In this document: positions 43,850 to 53,857 of the stretch, in pieces
Layout of the letters: each line of letters starts with the position of its first letter
Position numbering within the stretch: position 1 is the first letter of the stretch
NCBI RefSeq assembly: GCF_029601685.1
Contig: NZ_JARRIR010000003.1
Location: 478,299-542,298, forward strand
Length of the DNA: 64,000 nucleotides
Source of the DNA: Metarhizobium sp017305935
GTDB lineage: Bacteria; Pseudomonadota; Alphaproteobacteria; Rhizobiales; Rhizobiaceae
Direction: 5' to 3'
The notes under the pieces: generated by a model
What the model was told of the DNA's origin: nothing
Seen by the model: only the letters and a program-made list of their open reading frames with translations
Database searches by the model: none
Program-made: the position numbers and the translations under genes

Positions 43850-45154
43850 CTACCAGCCGGCAAAGCGGGAGAGGACGGCGTCGGGCACGCTGGAGAGGCT
43901 GGCGAAAGCCTTGTCGAGCAAGTCCGCCGCCTGGTGGATGTCGGCTTCCGTCATCGTCAGGGGTGGTGTCATTTCGAGGACGTTGCCGTTCATGCCGACG
44001 TAGTAGACAACGAGGCCGAGTTCGTAGGCGCGGTAGATGAGCCTGGCCGTCTCGGCCCTTGCCGGTTCGCGGCTGCGCCGGTCGCGGACGAGTTCCACGC
44101 CGCAGGCTAGGCCGCGCCCACGCACGTCGCCGATCAGCGGATGGCGTTCCGCGAGCGTCGCGAGGCGGTCGCGCAGCAGCCTGCCCTTGCGGTTGGCTGC
44201 CGCCAAGAGGCCTTCGGCGTCGATCGTCTCCAGCACCGCCAGGCCGGCGGCGGCGGAGATCGGGTTGCCGTGCAGCGTCTGCATGGCGAAGCTGCTCGCG
44301 CAATCGAGAATGGCGGCGGGCGCGATGACTGCCGAAAGCGGCAGACCGCCTCCAAGCCCCTTCCCGAGCACGAGGACATCGGGAACGAAACCTTCATGCT
44401 CGAAGCAGTGCAGGCGGCCGCTGCGGCCAAGGCCGACCTTCACTTCGTCGCAGACCACGAGGATGTCATGCGCATGGCAGATCGCGGCGAATTTGCGCAG
44501 GAAGCCATCGGGCGGCACGATGAGGCCGCCATCCGACTGGATCGGCTCGATGAAGGCGGCGCCGATTGAGCCCGCCGGAACGGCGGCCAGCCGCTCCTCG
44601 AGCAGCTTGAGCACTGCCTCGCCCGTCGCATCGTCCCGGTAGGGGTCGGGATAGGGCAGCAGGATCAGCCCGTCTGCCTTCGCGGCATCGGCCTGGACGG
44701 TGTGGCCGGAAAACGCCATCGATCCGACGGTGCAGCCATGATAGGCGCCGATGAAGGCGATGACGCCGGCGCGGCCCGTCGCTTTCACGATGGCCCGGTA
44801 GGCGGCCTCGTTGGCGTCCGAACCGGAATGGCCGAACCAGACCTTGTGTGTTCCACGGCCGTGAAAACCGTCCAGCAGCCTCTCGGCCAGGGCCACGGCC
44901 GGCGCATTCGAGGCGGAAAGGATGCTGGCGCCCGCCGGGTTCGCGGCCGCGCGGGCTACGGCCTCGACGATGGCCGGATGACCGTAGCCGAGGCTGGCGG
45001 CACCCCAGGCGCCGGAGAGATCGATGAGTTCACGGCCATCTTCCTCCACGAGCCGCGTGCCTCTTCCGCCGGTCACGGCAAGCGGAAAGAAACGGAGCTT
45101 CTGCAGGTTGCCGATTGCCTCTGCATCGCGGTCGTAGAGAGATTGCGCCATCAT
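43850..45154 (-). CDS. PLP-dependent class III aminotransferase
   Basis: A 434-residue protein of the omega/4-aminobutyrate aminotransferase group. The PLP-binding lysine is in LGKGLGGGLPLSAVIA, preceded by the DEVKVGLGRSGRLHCFEHEG motif, and GAYHGCTVGSMAFSG and the VWFGHSGSDANEAAYR region are conserved. It transfers an amino group from an omega-amino or primary amine donor to a keto acid. The start ATG 45154 overlaps the stop of the amidohydrolase gene (ATGA) with GGAG upstream. It is the last gene of the minus-strand operon. Confidence 0.93.
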   Translation of the reverse strand: MMAQSLYDRDAEAIGNLQKLRFFPLAVTGGRGTRLVEEDGRELIDLSGAWGAASLGYGHPAIVEAVARAAANPAGASILSASNAPAVALAERLLDGFHGRGTHKVWFGHSGSDANEAAYRAIVKATGRAGVIAFIGAYHGCTVGSMAFSGHTVQADAAKADGLILLPYPDPYRDDATGEAVLKLLEERLAAVPAGSIGAAFIEPIQSDGGLIVPPDGFLRKFAAICHAHDILVVCDEVKVGLGRSGRLHCFEHEGFVPDVLVLGKGLGGGLPLSAVIAPAAILDCASSFAMQTLHGNPISAAAGLAVLETIDAEGLLAAANRKGRLLRDRLATLAERHPLIGDVRGRGLACGVELVRDRRSREPARAETARLIYRAYELGLVVYYVGMNGNVLEMTPPLTMTEADIHQAADLLDKAFASLSSVPDAVLSRFAGW

Positions 45155-45969
45155 CCATGCTCCTTCGATGCGGACAGCAGGCAGCGGGTGAGGCGATCGC
45201 CCCATGCATCGACCCCGGCGAGCGTGTCGATCAGGTCATGGCGCACTTCGATCAGCGCGCCGTCGAGCCCACGGGCATCGGCATGGACCGGCACCGTATA
45301 GTCCTCGTCCGGATGGATGGTGTAGGGTTCGTTGTCGCCGATCGTCAGGTCTCCCTCGCTGCGCAACTCCCGGATCAGCGTCTGGCCGAAACCGGCGGCT
45401 GCGCCGTACAGGATGCCCGCATGCCACGGGCGCTGCCGGCCGAGATAGACCGGGGTGAAGGAATGGATGCCGATGACGATCGGGCGCTTGCCCTGCGACT
45501 GGAGCAGGTCGAGCCGCCGCGCGATTGCGTTCGCATACGGCGTGAACAGGGTTTTGATGCGCTGCTCGCGCTCAGGCGCGGACAGGTCGATATTGCCGGG
45601 AATCTCCGTCGCCTCGCTGATGTCCGGGATCGCCGACGGGGCGTCCAGCGGCCGGTTGCAATCGATGACGAGGCGCGAATAATTGGTCATGAACAGCGGC
45701 GCGTCGAGCGTGCGGCTGAGATATTGGGAGAGGGCGCTGACGCCGATGTCCCAGGCGATGTGACGCAGCCGTTCGGCCGCCGGCAGGCCGAGATCGCCGA
45801 GCGCCCGCGGGATGCGGTTTGAGGCGTGCTCGCACAGGAGCAGGTAGGGCGAGATGCCGTCCGGATTGATCGCCGCATAGGGCGGCGGCTCGTCGATGGC
45901 CAGCAGCGGCTGGCCGGGATCGTGCCGCCATCGGTTTTCCGTGCGTGGAATGACTTTGCTCGAGGTCAT
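45151..45969 (-). CDS. N-formylglutamate amidohydrolase-family protein
   Basis: A 272-residue protein of the FGase (HutG2-like) family. Typical elements are LLCEHASNRIPRALGDLG, HIAWDIG, NYSRLVIDCNRP, GIHSFTPVY and EVRHDLI, which include metal and substrate ligands. The family deformylates N-formylglutamate, but beside a glutamine-synthetase-like ligase it may hydrolyse another N-acyl or gamma-glutamyl amide. The frame runs open far upstream; the start ATG 45969 was chosen because it follows the ligase stop by 11 bp and matches the family N-terminus. Confidence 0.9.
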   Translation of the reverse strand: MTSSKVIPRTENRWRHDPGQPLLAIDEPPPYAAINPDGISPYLLLCEHASNRIPRALGDLGLPAAERLRHIAWDIGVSALSQYLSRTLDAPLFMTNYSRLVIDCNRPLDAPSAIPDISEATEIPGNIDLSAPEREQRIKTLFTPYANAIARRLDLLQSQGKRPIVIGIHSFTPVYLGRQRPWHAGILYGAAAGFGQTLIRELRSEGDLTIGDNEPYTIHPDEDYTVPVHADARGLDGALIEVRHDLIDTLAGVDAWGDRLTRCLLSASKEHG

Positions 45970-45980
45970 GATCTTCCCGC

Positions 45981-47327
45981 TCAATAGACAGTCGCGTAGC
46001 GCTCGCAGAGTTCTGCGGGCGAAAGACCCTCGACAATCTCGATCTCCTTGCGCTTCATGGCGAAGTAGCAATCGAGGAAGTCCTTCGACAACCAGCCGGT
46101 CACCACCGTATCGGCGGCGAGCGTGTCGAGCGCCTGCCCCAAGCTTGACGGCAGGCGGCGGATGCCGAGCCTGGCCTGGTCGTCGGCCGAGAGGGCGGAA
46201 GGATCGGAATTGATCAGCGGCGGCTGTTCCAGCCCGGCGCGAATGCCTTCGAGACCGGCCCTGAGCACGACCGCAAGAGCGAGATGCGGGCTCGCGCAGG
46301 CGTCGGCGGCGCGATATTCCATGTTGAACTGTCGGGCCGGATCGCTGCCGGGCAGATCCGGCGTCGGGCAGATGCGCAGCGTCGCCTCGCGATTTTTCTC
46401 GCCAAGGCAGGTATAGGCCGCGCTCCAGTGGTGCGGCACGAGGCGCATGTAGGAGAGCACGGAAGGGGCGGTGAAGGCGACAAGCGCCGGCAGGTGGCGG
46501 ATGACCCCGGCGGCGAAGGCGCCGGCGACCCGGGAAAGCCTGCCGGGGCGCGAGGCGTCGAAGGTTGCGGGGGCGCCGTCGAGATCGGTGAAGCTGACAT
46601 GCAGGTGCACGCCGTTGCCGACGCCGTCCGGATCGGTCTTGGGCGCGAAGCTGGCGTTCCAGCCGAAGAGGGCGGCGACCTCCCGGGTGACGGCGCGGAT
46701 CGTCGCGCCGCGGTCGGCGGCGGCAAGGGCCGCAGCGGGGCGGCAGGTGATCTCGAACTGGTCCTTGCCGTATTCTGGCAAAAACATTTCCGGCTCGACC
46801 CCGGCCTGCTTGAGCGCAGTCATCAGCAGCGGGCCGAAAGGCTCGGCGCGGCGCTGGGCGCGCAGGCCGAAGGCCGGGGCGGCGGGCCAGTCTGCGCCGA
46901 GGATCTGGAATTCCTGCTCGACCGCGCCGACGACCTTCAGCCCGGCATCGCGCTCGAATTCGGCAAGCGTCGCCTTGAGGAAGCTGCGCACGCAGCAATC
47001 CCAAGGCTCACCCTTCAGGTCGGTAATGTCGCAATGGTAGAAGTGAAGTGGCGTTACGTCCGGCAGGCAGGTGACGCGCGCCCGGCTAGCGGCATCGGCC
47101 ATCAGGCGCAGGTCGCCGGCGGAGCCCCAGGGATTCGGATCGGCGATCAGGTCGAATGGCGTCAGCGCCAGGTTGGCGGGCACCCAGCCCACGCCCTTGC
47201 GCAGATAGTCCTCGATGTCGGCGGCGGCGAAGCTGCGGCCGCGCGTGATGCCGGCAATATCGGTGGTGACGAAGGTTGCAAGTTCGGTCGGATCGTCGAA
47301 GGCCCCGCCGGTGCTGCTGTCGTTCAT
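45981..47327 (-). CDS. Glutamine-synthetase-like ligase, gamma-glutamyl-amine synthetase type
   Basis: 448 residues with the glutamine synthetase catalytic fold. Metal and substrate motifs are VEQEFQIL, GNGVHLHVSF, RLVPHHWSAAYTCLGEKNREATLRICP and FNMEYRAADACASP. It belongs to the PuuA/GlnT-like branch that joins glutamate to an amine with ATP; the adenylylation region of true GlnA is absent. With the aminotransferase, FGase-like hydrolase and isochorismatase it could form an amine-degrading route via gamma-glutamyl intermediates. The start ATG 47327 was chosen by family N-terminus and AGGAAACC upstream. Confidence 0.88.
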   Translation of the reverse strand: MNDSSTGGAFDDPTELATFVTTDIAGITRGRSFAAADIEDYLRKGVGWVPANLALTPFDLIADPNPWGSAGDLRLMADAASRARVTCLPDVTPLHFYHCDITDLKGEPWDCCVRSFLKATLAEFERDAGLKVVGAVEQEFQILGADWPAAPAFGLRAQRRAEPFGPLLMTALKQAGVEPEMFLPEYGKDQFEITCRPAAALAAADRGATIRAVTREVAALFGWNASFAPKTDPDGVGNGVHLHVSFTDLDGAPATFDASRPGRLSRVAGAFAAGVIRHLPALVAFTAPSVLSYMRLVPHHWSAAYTCLGEKNREATLRICPTPDLPGSDPARQFNMEYRAADACASPHLALAVVLRAGLEGIRAGLEQPPLINSDPSALSADDQARLGIRRLPSSLGQALDTLAADTVVTGWLSKDFLDCYFAMKRKEIEIVEGLSPAELCERYATVY

Positions 47328-47344
47328 GATGGTTTCCTCGGGGA

Positions 47345-48007
47345 TCAGGCTTGGCCGAGCGCGGCGAGGCGGCGCAGGACGGTGTCGGTATCGGTGATCC
47401 AGCAGTAGCCGGAATAGGCGCGCATCGCCGCGTCGTGACGCTCCTGGCTGTAGGTGGCGCAGGCGTCCTCGACGACGGTCACCAGATAGCCGCGGTCGGC
47501 CGCATCGCGAACGGCCATGTCGACGCACTGGTCGGTAACGACTCCGGCAATGATCAGGTAACGCGTGTTGAGGTTGCGCAGAACATAGTCGATATTCGTC
47601 GAATTGAAGACGCCGGATGAGGTCTTGGGCAGCACGATCTCGTTGTCGGCGGGCGCCAGCGCCGGGATCACCTGACCCTCGGGCGCACCCTTCGGCACAT
47701 GCATGTCGGAAAGCTTGTGGTCCAGGGAGCGGTCGCGGCCGTCGAGCGTCAGGCTCTCGATGATCGTGTGCAGCACGTTACAGCCGGCCTTGCGGCCCGC
47801 CTCCAGGATGCGCACCTGATTGGGGATCACCATGTCGCGCAGGCGCCGGTGGTAATAGCTGTCGGCATCCTGCGGATGGGTGGGGTCGAGATTCGGCTCG
47901 CACCAGATGCGTTGCATGTCGACGTAGAGAAGGGCCGTCATGCCGGCTTCGTAAGCGCTGTCGCGCCGCAGCAGATCCTTGCCGTATTGCACTTCGATCG
48001 CACTCAT
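47345..48007 (-). CDS. Isochorismatase-family cysteine hydrolase
   Basis: A 220-residue protein. The catalytic triad is readable as Asp30 (YVDMQ), Lys128 (LPKTSSGVF) and Cys161 (VTDQCVDMAVRDA). The branch includes N-carbamoylsarcosine amidase, ureidoacrylate amidohydrolase (RutB) and biuret hydrolase, enzymes cleaving small amides or carbamoyl groups. The substrate cannot be chosen. The start ATG 48007 follows a strong GGAGGACAGGA. It is upstream of the GS-like gene with a 17-bp gap. Confidence 0.9.
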   Translation of the reverse strand: MSAIEVQYGKDLLRRDSAYEAGMTALLYVDMQRIWCEPNLDPTHPQDADSYYHRRLRDMVIPNQVRILEAGRKAGCNVLHTIIESLTLDGRDRSLDHKLSDMHVPKGAPEGQVIPALAPADNEIVLPKTSSGVFNSTNIDYVLRNLNTRYLIIAGVVTDQCVDMAVRDAADRGYLVTVVEDACATYSQERHDAAMRAYSGYCWITDTDTVLRRLAALGQA

Positions 48008-48050
48008 TCCTGTCCTCCGATGGATATGGTTTTGCCCATGCGGGCGAATG

Positions 48051-48932
48051 TCATCTGTTGCTGTCGCCGGGCGTGCCATAGGCGTCCTCGGTGATGGCGT
48101 AGGCGCGCCGCAGTTCCTCCATGCGCTCGATGCGGCCGCGCGACTGGTTGGCGAGGCGCGCGGTGAGGCCGGCGATCAGCGCTTCCGTCTGGGCGATGGC
48201 GGGCACCATCGTATCGTATGGCGAGACCGTATCGACCGGCGCCATCAGCGTAACGGAGGCGAATTCGGCGATCGGCGACACCCAGCGGTCGGTGAAGAGC
48301 ACGATGCGCGCGCCCTGCCTTGCGGCCTGTCCGGCAAAGCGGATCGTGTCGATCTGGTAGCGCCTGTAATCATAGACGAACAGAACGTCGCGCTTGCCGA
48401 AATCGACGAGACGGTCGACCTGGTCGGCCTGCGAACCGTTGATCCAGTGGGTTTCGGCGCGCAACTGTTTCATATGCGACCACAGAAGGCCGGCGAGGAA
48501 GCCGCTGAAGCGTCCGCCGAGGCAGTGGACACGCATGGACAGGTCCGCGCCGGCTTCGACGGCGGCTTCGAAATCGTGCGGCGGCAGCATCTGCATGGAC
48601 GACTCGAGCGCGTGAATGCTGGCGCGCAGGAAATACTGGTAGAAATTCTCCTGCTCGAGCGACGGCTTGCGCGTATCGAGCATCGAGAGCGGCGAGCTCA
48701 TGCGTTCCTGCACCTCGCCGAGCAGCGCGGCCTGGAATTCCGGATAACCCTCGTAACCGAGCTTGCTGGTGAAACGCACCACGGTCGGATTGCTGACGCC
48801 CGCGGCGGCGGCAAGGTGCGCGACCGTGTTGAGGCCGGCCGCCGGATAGTTTGACAGAAGCTGCCGCACGATTTTCAGCTCCGCCCGGGTAAAGGCGATC
48901 TGCCCGTCCGTCAGGCGATCCCGAATGGCCAT
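48051..48932 (-). CDS. RpiR-family transcriptional regulator
   Basis: 293 residues: an N-terminal RpiR helix-turn-helix at 1-77 (AAAAGVSNPTVVRFTSKLGYEGYPEFQ) and a SIS domain at about 120-260. SIS domains usually bind phosphorylated sugars, but RpiR proteins next to amine and amide genes also exist. It heads the minus-strand operon and is divergent from the fused branched-chain permease-ATPase. An imperfect inverted repeat in the 167-bp spacer is a candidate binding site. Confidence 0.92.
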   Translation of the reverse strand: MAIRDRLTDGQIAFTRAELKIVRQLLSNYPAAGLNTVAHLAAAAGVSNPTVVRFTSKLGYEGYPEFQAALLGEVQERMSSPLSMLDTRKPSLEQENFYQYFLRASIHALESSMQMLPPHDFEAAVEAGADLSMRVHCLGGRFSGFLAGLLWSHMKQLRAETHWINGSQADQVDRLVDFGKRDVLFVYDYRRYQIDTIRFAGQAARQGARIVLFTDRWVSPIAEFASVTLMAPVDTVSPYDTMVPAIAQTEALIAGLTARLANQSRGRIERMEELRRAYAITEDAYGTPGDSNR

Positions 48933-48978
48933 TCCTTGCCTCCCCTCAATGATCGGCGTTCGTGGCGCGATTTTAATT

Positions 48979-49018
48979 TTGTTACATTCTTGCTAGCAGA
49001 CAATAAAAAATGAAACAA
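48979..49018. promoter_or_regulatory. Candidate RpiR operator (spaced inverted repeat)
   Basis: TTGTTACATT at 48979-48988 and AATGAAACAA at 49009-49018 form a 10-bp inverted repeat with one mismatch, spaced by 20 bp, in an AT-rich divergent spacer. RpiR-type proteins favour such TGTTwCAT/ATGwAACA arms. The assignment is inferred. Confidence 0.45.
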
Positions 49019-49099
49019 GATTGACATACGCGTTTTCTCGATTAACGTTTGTTGCGGGAACGGGCTCGACAAACGAAGCCGTCAATCGGGAGATAGCTG

Positions 49100-50965
<1,866 letters not shown>

Positions 50966-50984
50966 TCACCAGAGGAGCATAAGA

Positions 50985-52139
50985 ATGAAAACGATGTTGA
51001 AGGCATTTTTCCTGTCCACCGCGCTCGGCGCGCTTGCATTTCCGGCATTGGCCGAGGATCTCGTCATCGGCCTCGCCACCGCGCAGACCGGAAGCCTTGC
51101 GCCTTACGACCAGCCTTCGCTGAAGGGCTTCGAAATGGCCGTCGAGGAGATCAATGCCGCTGGCGGCATCGCCGGCAAGTTCCCGATCAAGCTGATCGCC
51201 AAGGATACCCGTTCGGATGCCGCCCAGACCGCGCTGGTCGCGCAGGAACTGGTCGATGAGGGCATCAGGATCCTGATCACGCCCTGCGACGCCGATCCCT
51301 CGATCGCCGCCGGCCAGATCACCCAGGCCGCGCAGATCCCGGCCTTCTCCTTCTGCGCCACGACGCCGACCATGCCGCTGGCGGTTGGCGACTACATGTT
51401 CGGCAACTACCCCGCCGACAACGTCCAGGCCGCGGTTCTGGCGAATTACGCTACGGAAAAGGGTTTCAAGACGGCTTACGTGCTGAAGTCTCCCGACACC
51501 GCCTATACGCTGAAGCTGCCCGAATATTTCGCCACCAGCTTCAAGGGCAAGGGCGGCGCGGTGATCGGCGAGGGCACCTACAGCATGGGCCAGCAGGATT
51601 TTTCCGCCGAAGTCACCAAGATCAAGGCCATGAACCCGGCGCCCGACGTCATCATGACGGCGGCCTATGAGCCGGATTTCCCGGCCTTCATCCGCCAGTT
51701 GCGCGGGGCGGGCGTCGCCACGCCGATCCTCGGCAGCGACGGCATCGATTCCCCCACCACCTTCGGCCTCGGCCCGCTCGTCGATGGCGTGGTCTTCACC
51801 ACCGCCGGCTTCGCCGCCGAAGGCAGCCCGCTCGCCGCGTTCAACGCGAAATACAAGGCGAAGTACGGCCAGGATCCGGATACCGTCTACATCGCCAACG
51901 GCTATGATCTCGGCAAGGTCATCGAAGCCGCCGTCACCAAGGCCGACAGCGTCGAATCGACCGCCATTCGCGATGCGATCGCCTCTCTCGACGGCGTCGA
52001 AGGCGTCACCGGCAAGATCAGCTATGTCGGTACGCAGGGCATGCCCCTGCGGTCGGTCTCGCTGGTGCGCATCGAGGGCGGAAACCGCTCGCTGGTCAGC
52101 AAGGGCACGCCGGCGGCCGCCGATATTCCAGCCCCCTGA
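50985..52139 (+). CDS. Branched-chain-type ABC substrate-binding protein
   Basis: A 384-residue protein with a Sec signal peptide (MKTMLKAFFLSTALGALAFP, cleavage after ALA) and a mature part starting EDLVIGLATAQTGSLAPYDQ. It is the LivK fold with two lobes, and the region IRILITPCDADPSIAAGQIT belongs to the ligand pocket. The start ATG 50985 follows AGAGGAGCATAAGA, 19 bp after the fusion gene. A good terminator-like hairpin follows. Confidence 0.92.
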   Translation: MKTMLKAFFLSTALGALAFPALAEDLVIGLATAQTGSLAPYDQPSLKGFEMAVEEINAAGGIAGKFPIKLIAKDTRSDAAQTALVAQELVDEGIRILITPCDADPSIAAGQITQAAQIPAFSFCATTPTMPLAVGDYMFGNYPADNVQAAVLANYATEKGFKTAYVLKSPDTAYTLKLPEYFATSFKGKGGAVIGEGTYSMGQQDFSAEVTKIKAMNPAPDVIMTAAYEPDFPAFIRQLRGAGVATPILGSDGIDSPTTFGLGPLVDGVVFTTAGFAAEGSPLAAFNAKYKAKYGQDPDTVYIANGYDLGKVIEAAVTKADSVESTAIRDAIASLDGVEGVTGKISYVGTQGMPLRSVSLVRIEGGNRSLVSKGTPAAADIPAP

Positions 52140-52151
52140 TGTTCGAGCAAT

Positions 52152-52180
52152 GCCTCCCGGCGACAGCCGGAAGGCTTTTT
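52152..52180 (+). terminator. Rho-independent terminator or attenuator after binding-protein gene
   Basis: The arms GCCTcCCGGC and GCCGGaAGGC around GACA form a 9-pair stem with one mismatch, followed by five T (TTTTT) and CATCC. It lies between the binding protein and the LivF-like gene of the same operon, so it probably limits transcription of the membrane-side genes. Confidence 0.75.
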
Positions 52181-52215
52181 CATCCCCCATGTGGCTGAGG
52201 CGGACGAACCCGACG

Positions 52216-52947
52216 ATGCGTGACAATCCCGACCAGATCCCCTTGCTCGAGGTGAACGGCCTCAAGGTCGCCTATGGACCGGTCGAGGCCCTCAAGGGCG
52301 TCGACCTCAAGGTCGGCAAGGGCGAGATCGTGACCTTGCTCGGCGCCAATGGCGCGGGCAAGAGTTCGACGTTGAACGCGCTCGTCGGCCTCGCCCCCAA
52401 GAAGGCCGGCCGCGTCGTCTTTGCCGGCAAGGACATATCCGGCCTGCCGCCGGAGATGATCGTGCGCAGGGGTATGACGCTGACGCCAGAAGGGCGCCGC
52501 ATCTTCCCGACGCTGACGGTCGATGAGCATCTCCTCCTCGGCGGCGCCATGCACGGGGGCAGGGGACAGCTCGACGCGGTGCGCGAGGACATGCTGTCGC
52601 GTTTTCCCATCCTGAAGGAGCGGCTGTACCAGAAGGCCGGCTCGCTCTCCGGCGGCGAGCAGCAGATGCTGGCCATCGCCCGCTCGATGATGTCCTCGCC
52701 CGACCTGCTGCTGCTCGACGAGCCCTCGCTCGGGCTTGCGCCGCAGATCGTCGACCAGATTTTCGAGCTGATCGCCGGCCTGCGCCAGCGGGGCCTGACG
52801 ATCCTCCTGGTCGAGCAGAACGTCGCGCTTTCGCTGGATATCGCCGATGCCGGCTATGTCATGGCGAACGGCCGCATCGTCCTGTCCGGATCCGCCGCCG
52901 ATTTGCGCAATTCCACTGAAATCCAGGGCGCCTATCTCGGCGCGTGA
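52216..52947 (+). CDS. Branched-chain-type ABC ATPase, LivF-like
   Basis: A 243-residue ATPase. Walker A is LGANGAGKS, the Q-loop region is LTPEGRRIFPTL, the signature is LSGGEQQMLAIARSM, Walker B is LLLLDEPSLGLAP and the H-loop is LVEQN. The start ATG 52216 is chosen by the family N-terminus (LLEVNGLKVAYGPVEALKG); the frame is open far upstream. It partners the ATPase half of the LivM-LivG fusion. Confidence 0.92.
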   Translation: MRDNPDQIPLLEVNGLKVAYGPVEALKGVDLKVGKGEIVTLLGANGAGKSSTLNALVGLAPKKAGRVVFAGKDISGLPPEMIVRRGMTLTPEGRRIFPTLTVDEHLLLGGAMHGGRGQLDAVREDMLSRFPILKERLYQKAGSLSGGEQQMLAIARSMMSSPDLLLLDEPSLGLAPQIVDQIFELIAGLRQRGLTILLVEQNVALSLDIADAGYVMANGRIVLSGSAADLRNSTEIQGAYLGA

Positions 52948-52969
52948 CCGGCAAGAGGGAAAACCATCC

Positions 52970-53857
52970 ATGGACATGTTCCTGCAACAACTGGTCAACG
53001 CCCTCAGCCTCGGCGGCACATATGCATTGCTCGCGCTCGGGCTTGCCGTCGTCTTCTCGATCATGGGCCTCATCAACTTCGCCCATGGCGAACTGATGAC
53101 GGCCGCCGGCTACGGGCTCTGCTTCGCGCTGCTTGCCGGCCTGCCTTTCGGCATCGCTGTCGTCATCGCGCTCGTCGTTGCGGTCGTGCTGGTGCTGTTG
53201 ATGGAGCGCATCGCCTTCCGGCCCGTGCGCGGCGCAAGCGGCACCACCCTGCTGTTGACGAGTTTCGCCGTCAGCGCCATCCTGCGCGTCCTCTTCCAGA
53301 ATTTCATATCGGCGCGCCCCAAGCCCGTGCCGATGCCGATGAGCCTGTCCGGCACGATCGAGATCGGCGGACTGCACATCGGCGTCATCCAGGCGATTTC
53401 GATCCTGGTCACCGTGCTGATGCTGGCCGGGCTCAATCTCTTCCTGCGCACGACCGTCTCCGGCCGGGCGATGCGCGCCGCTTCCGAGGATTTCGCCATC
53501 GTGCGCCTGATGGGCATCCGCGCCAATGCGGTCGTCGCCACGGCTTTCGCCATCTCCGGCCTGCTGGCGGGCGTCGCCGGCATTCTCTGGGTGGCGCAGC
53601 GGGGCAGCGTCGATCCGCTCATGGGTTTCCTGCCGGTGCTCAAGGCCTTCATAGCTGCGATCATCGGCGGGCTCGGCAGCCTGTCCGGCGCGGTCGCCGG
53701 CGGCTTCCTCTTGGGCTTCATCGAGGTCTTCCTGCAGGCCTACCTGCCGGAAAGCCTGCTGAGCTATCGGGATGCCTTCACCATCCTCCTGGTGATCGCC
53801 GTCCTGCTTTTTGCCCCGCAGGGACTGCTGGCGCGCAAGACGGTCGTCAAGCTCTGA
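52970..53857 (+). CDS. Branched-chain-type ABC permease, LivH-like
   Basis: 295 residues with about eight membrane segments (ALSLGGTYALLALGLAVVFS at the N-terminus; GLINFAHGELM is the LivH landmark loop; LMGIRANAVVATAFAISGLL is EAA-like). ATG 52970 or 52976 are both possible starts; GGCAAGAGGGAAAA precedes. Its 3' end overlaps the convergent GGDEF-EAL gene by 11 bp. It completes the importer: fusion, binding protein, LivF and LivH. Confidence 0.92.
   Translation: MDMFLQQLVNALSLGGTYALLALGLAVVFSIMGLINFAHGELMTAAGYGLCFALLAGLPFGIAVVIALVVAVVLVLLMERIAFRPVRGASGTTLLLTSFAVSAILRVLFQNFISARPKPVPMPMSLSGTIEIGGLHIGVIQAISILVTVLMLAGLNLFLRTTVSGRAMRAASEDFAIVRLMGIRANAVVATAFAISGLLAGVAGILWVAQRGSVDPLMGFLPVLKAFIAAIIGGLGSLSGAVAGGFLLGFIEVFLQAYLPESLLSYRDAFTILLVIAVLLFAPQGLLARKTVVKL

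Noticed and set aside
45970..47004. Upstream extension of the N-formylglutamate amidohydrolase frame to 617 codons
   Set aside because: The extension lies wholly within the glutamine-synthetase-like gene in another frame and is Arg/Pro-rich. The family N-terminus and spacing support ATG 45969.
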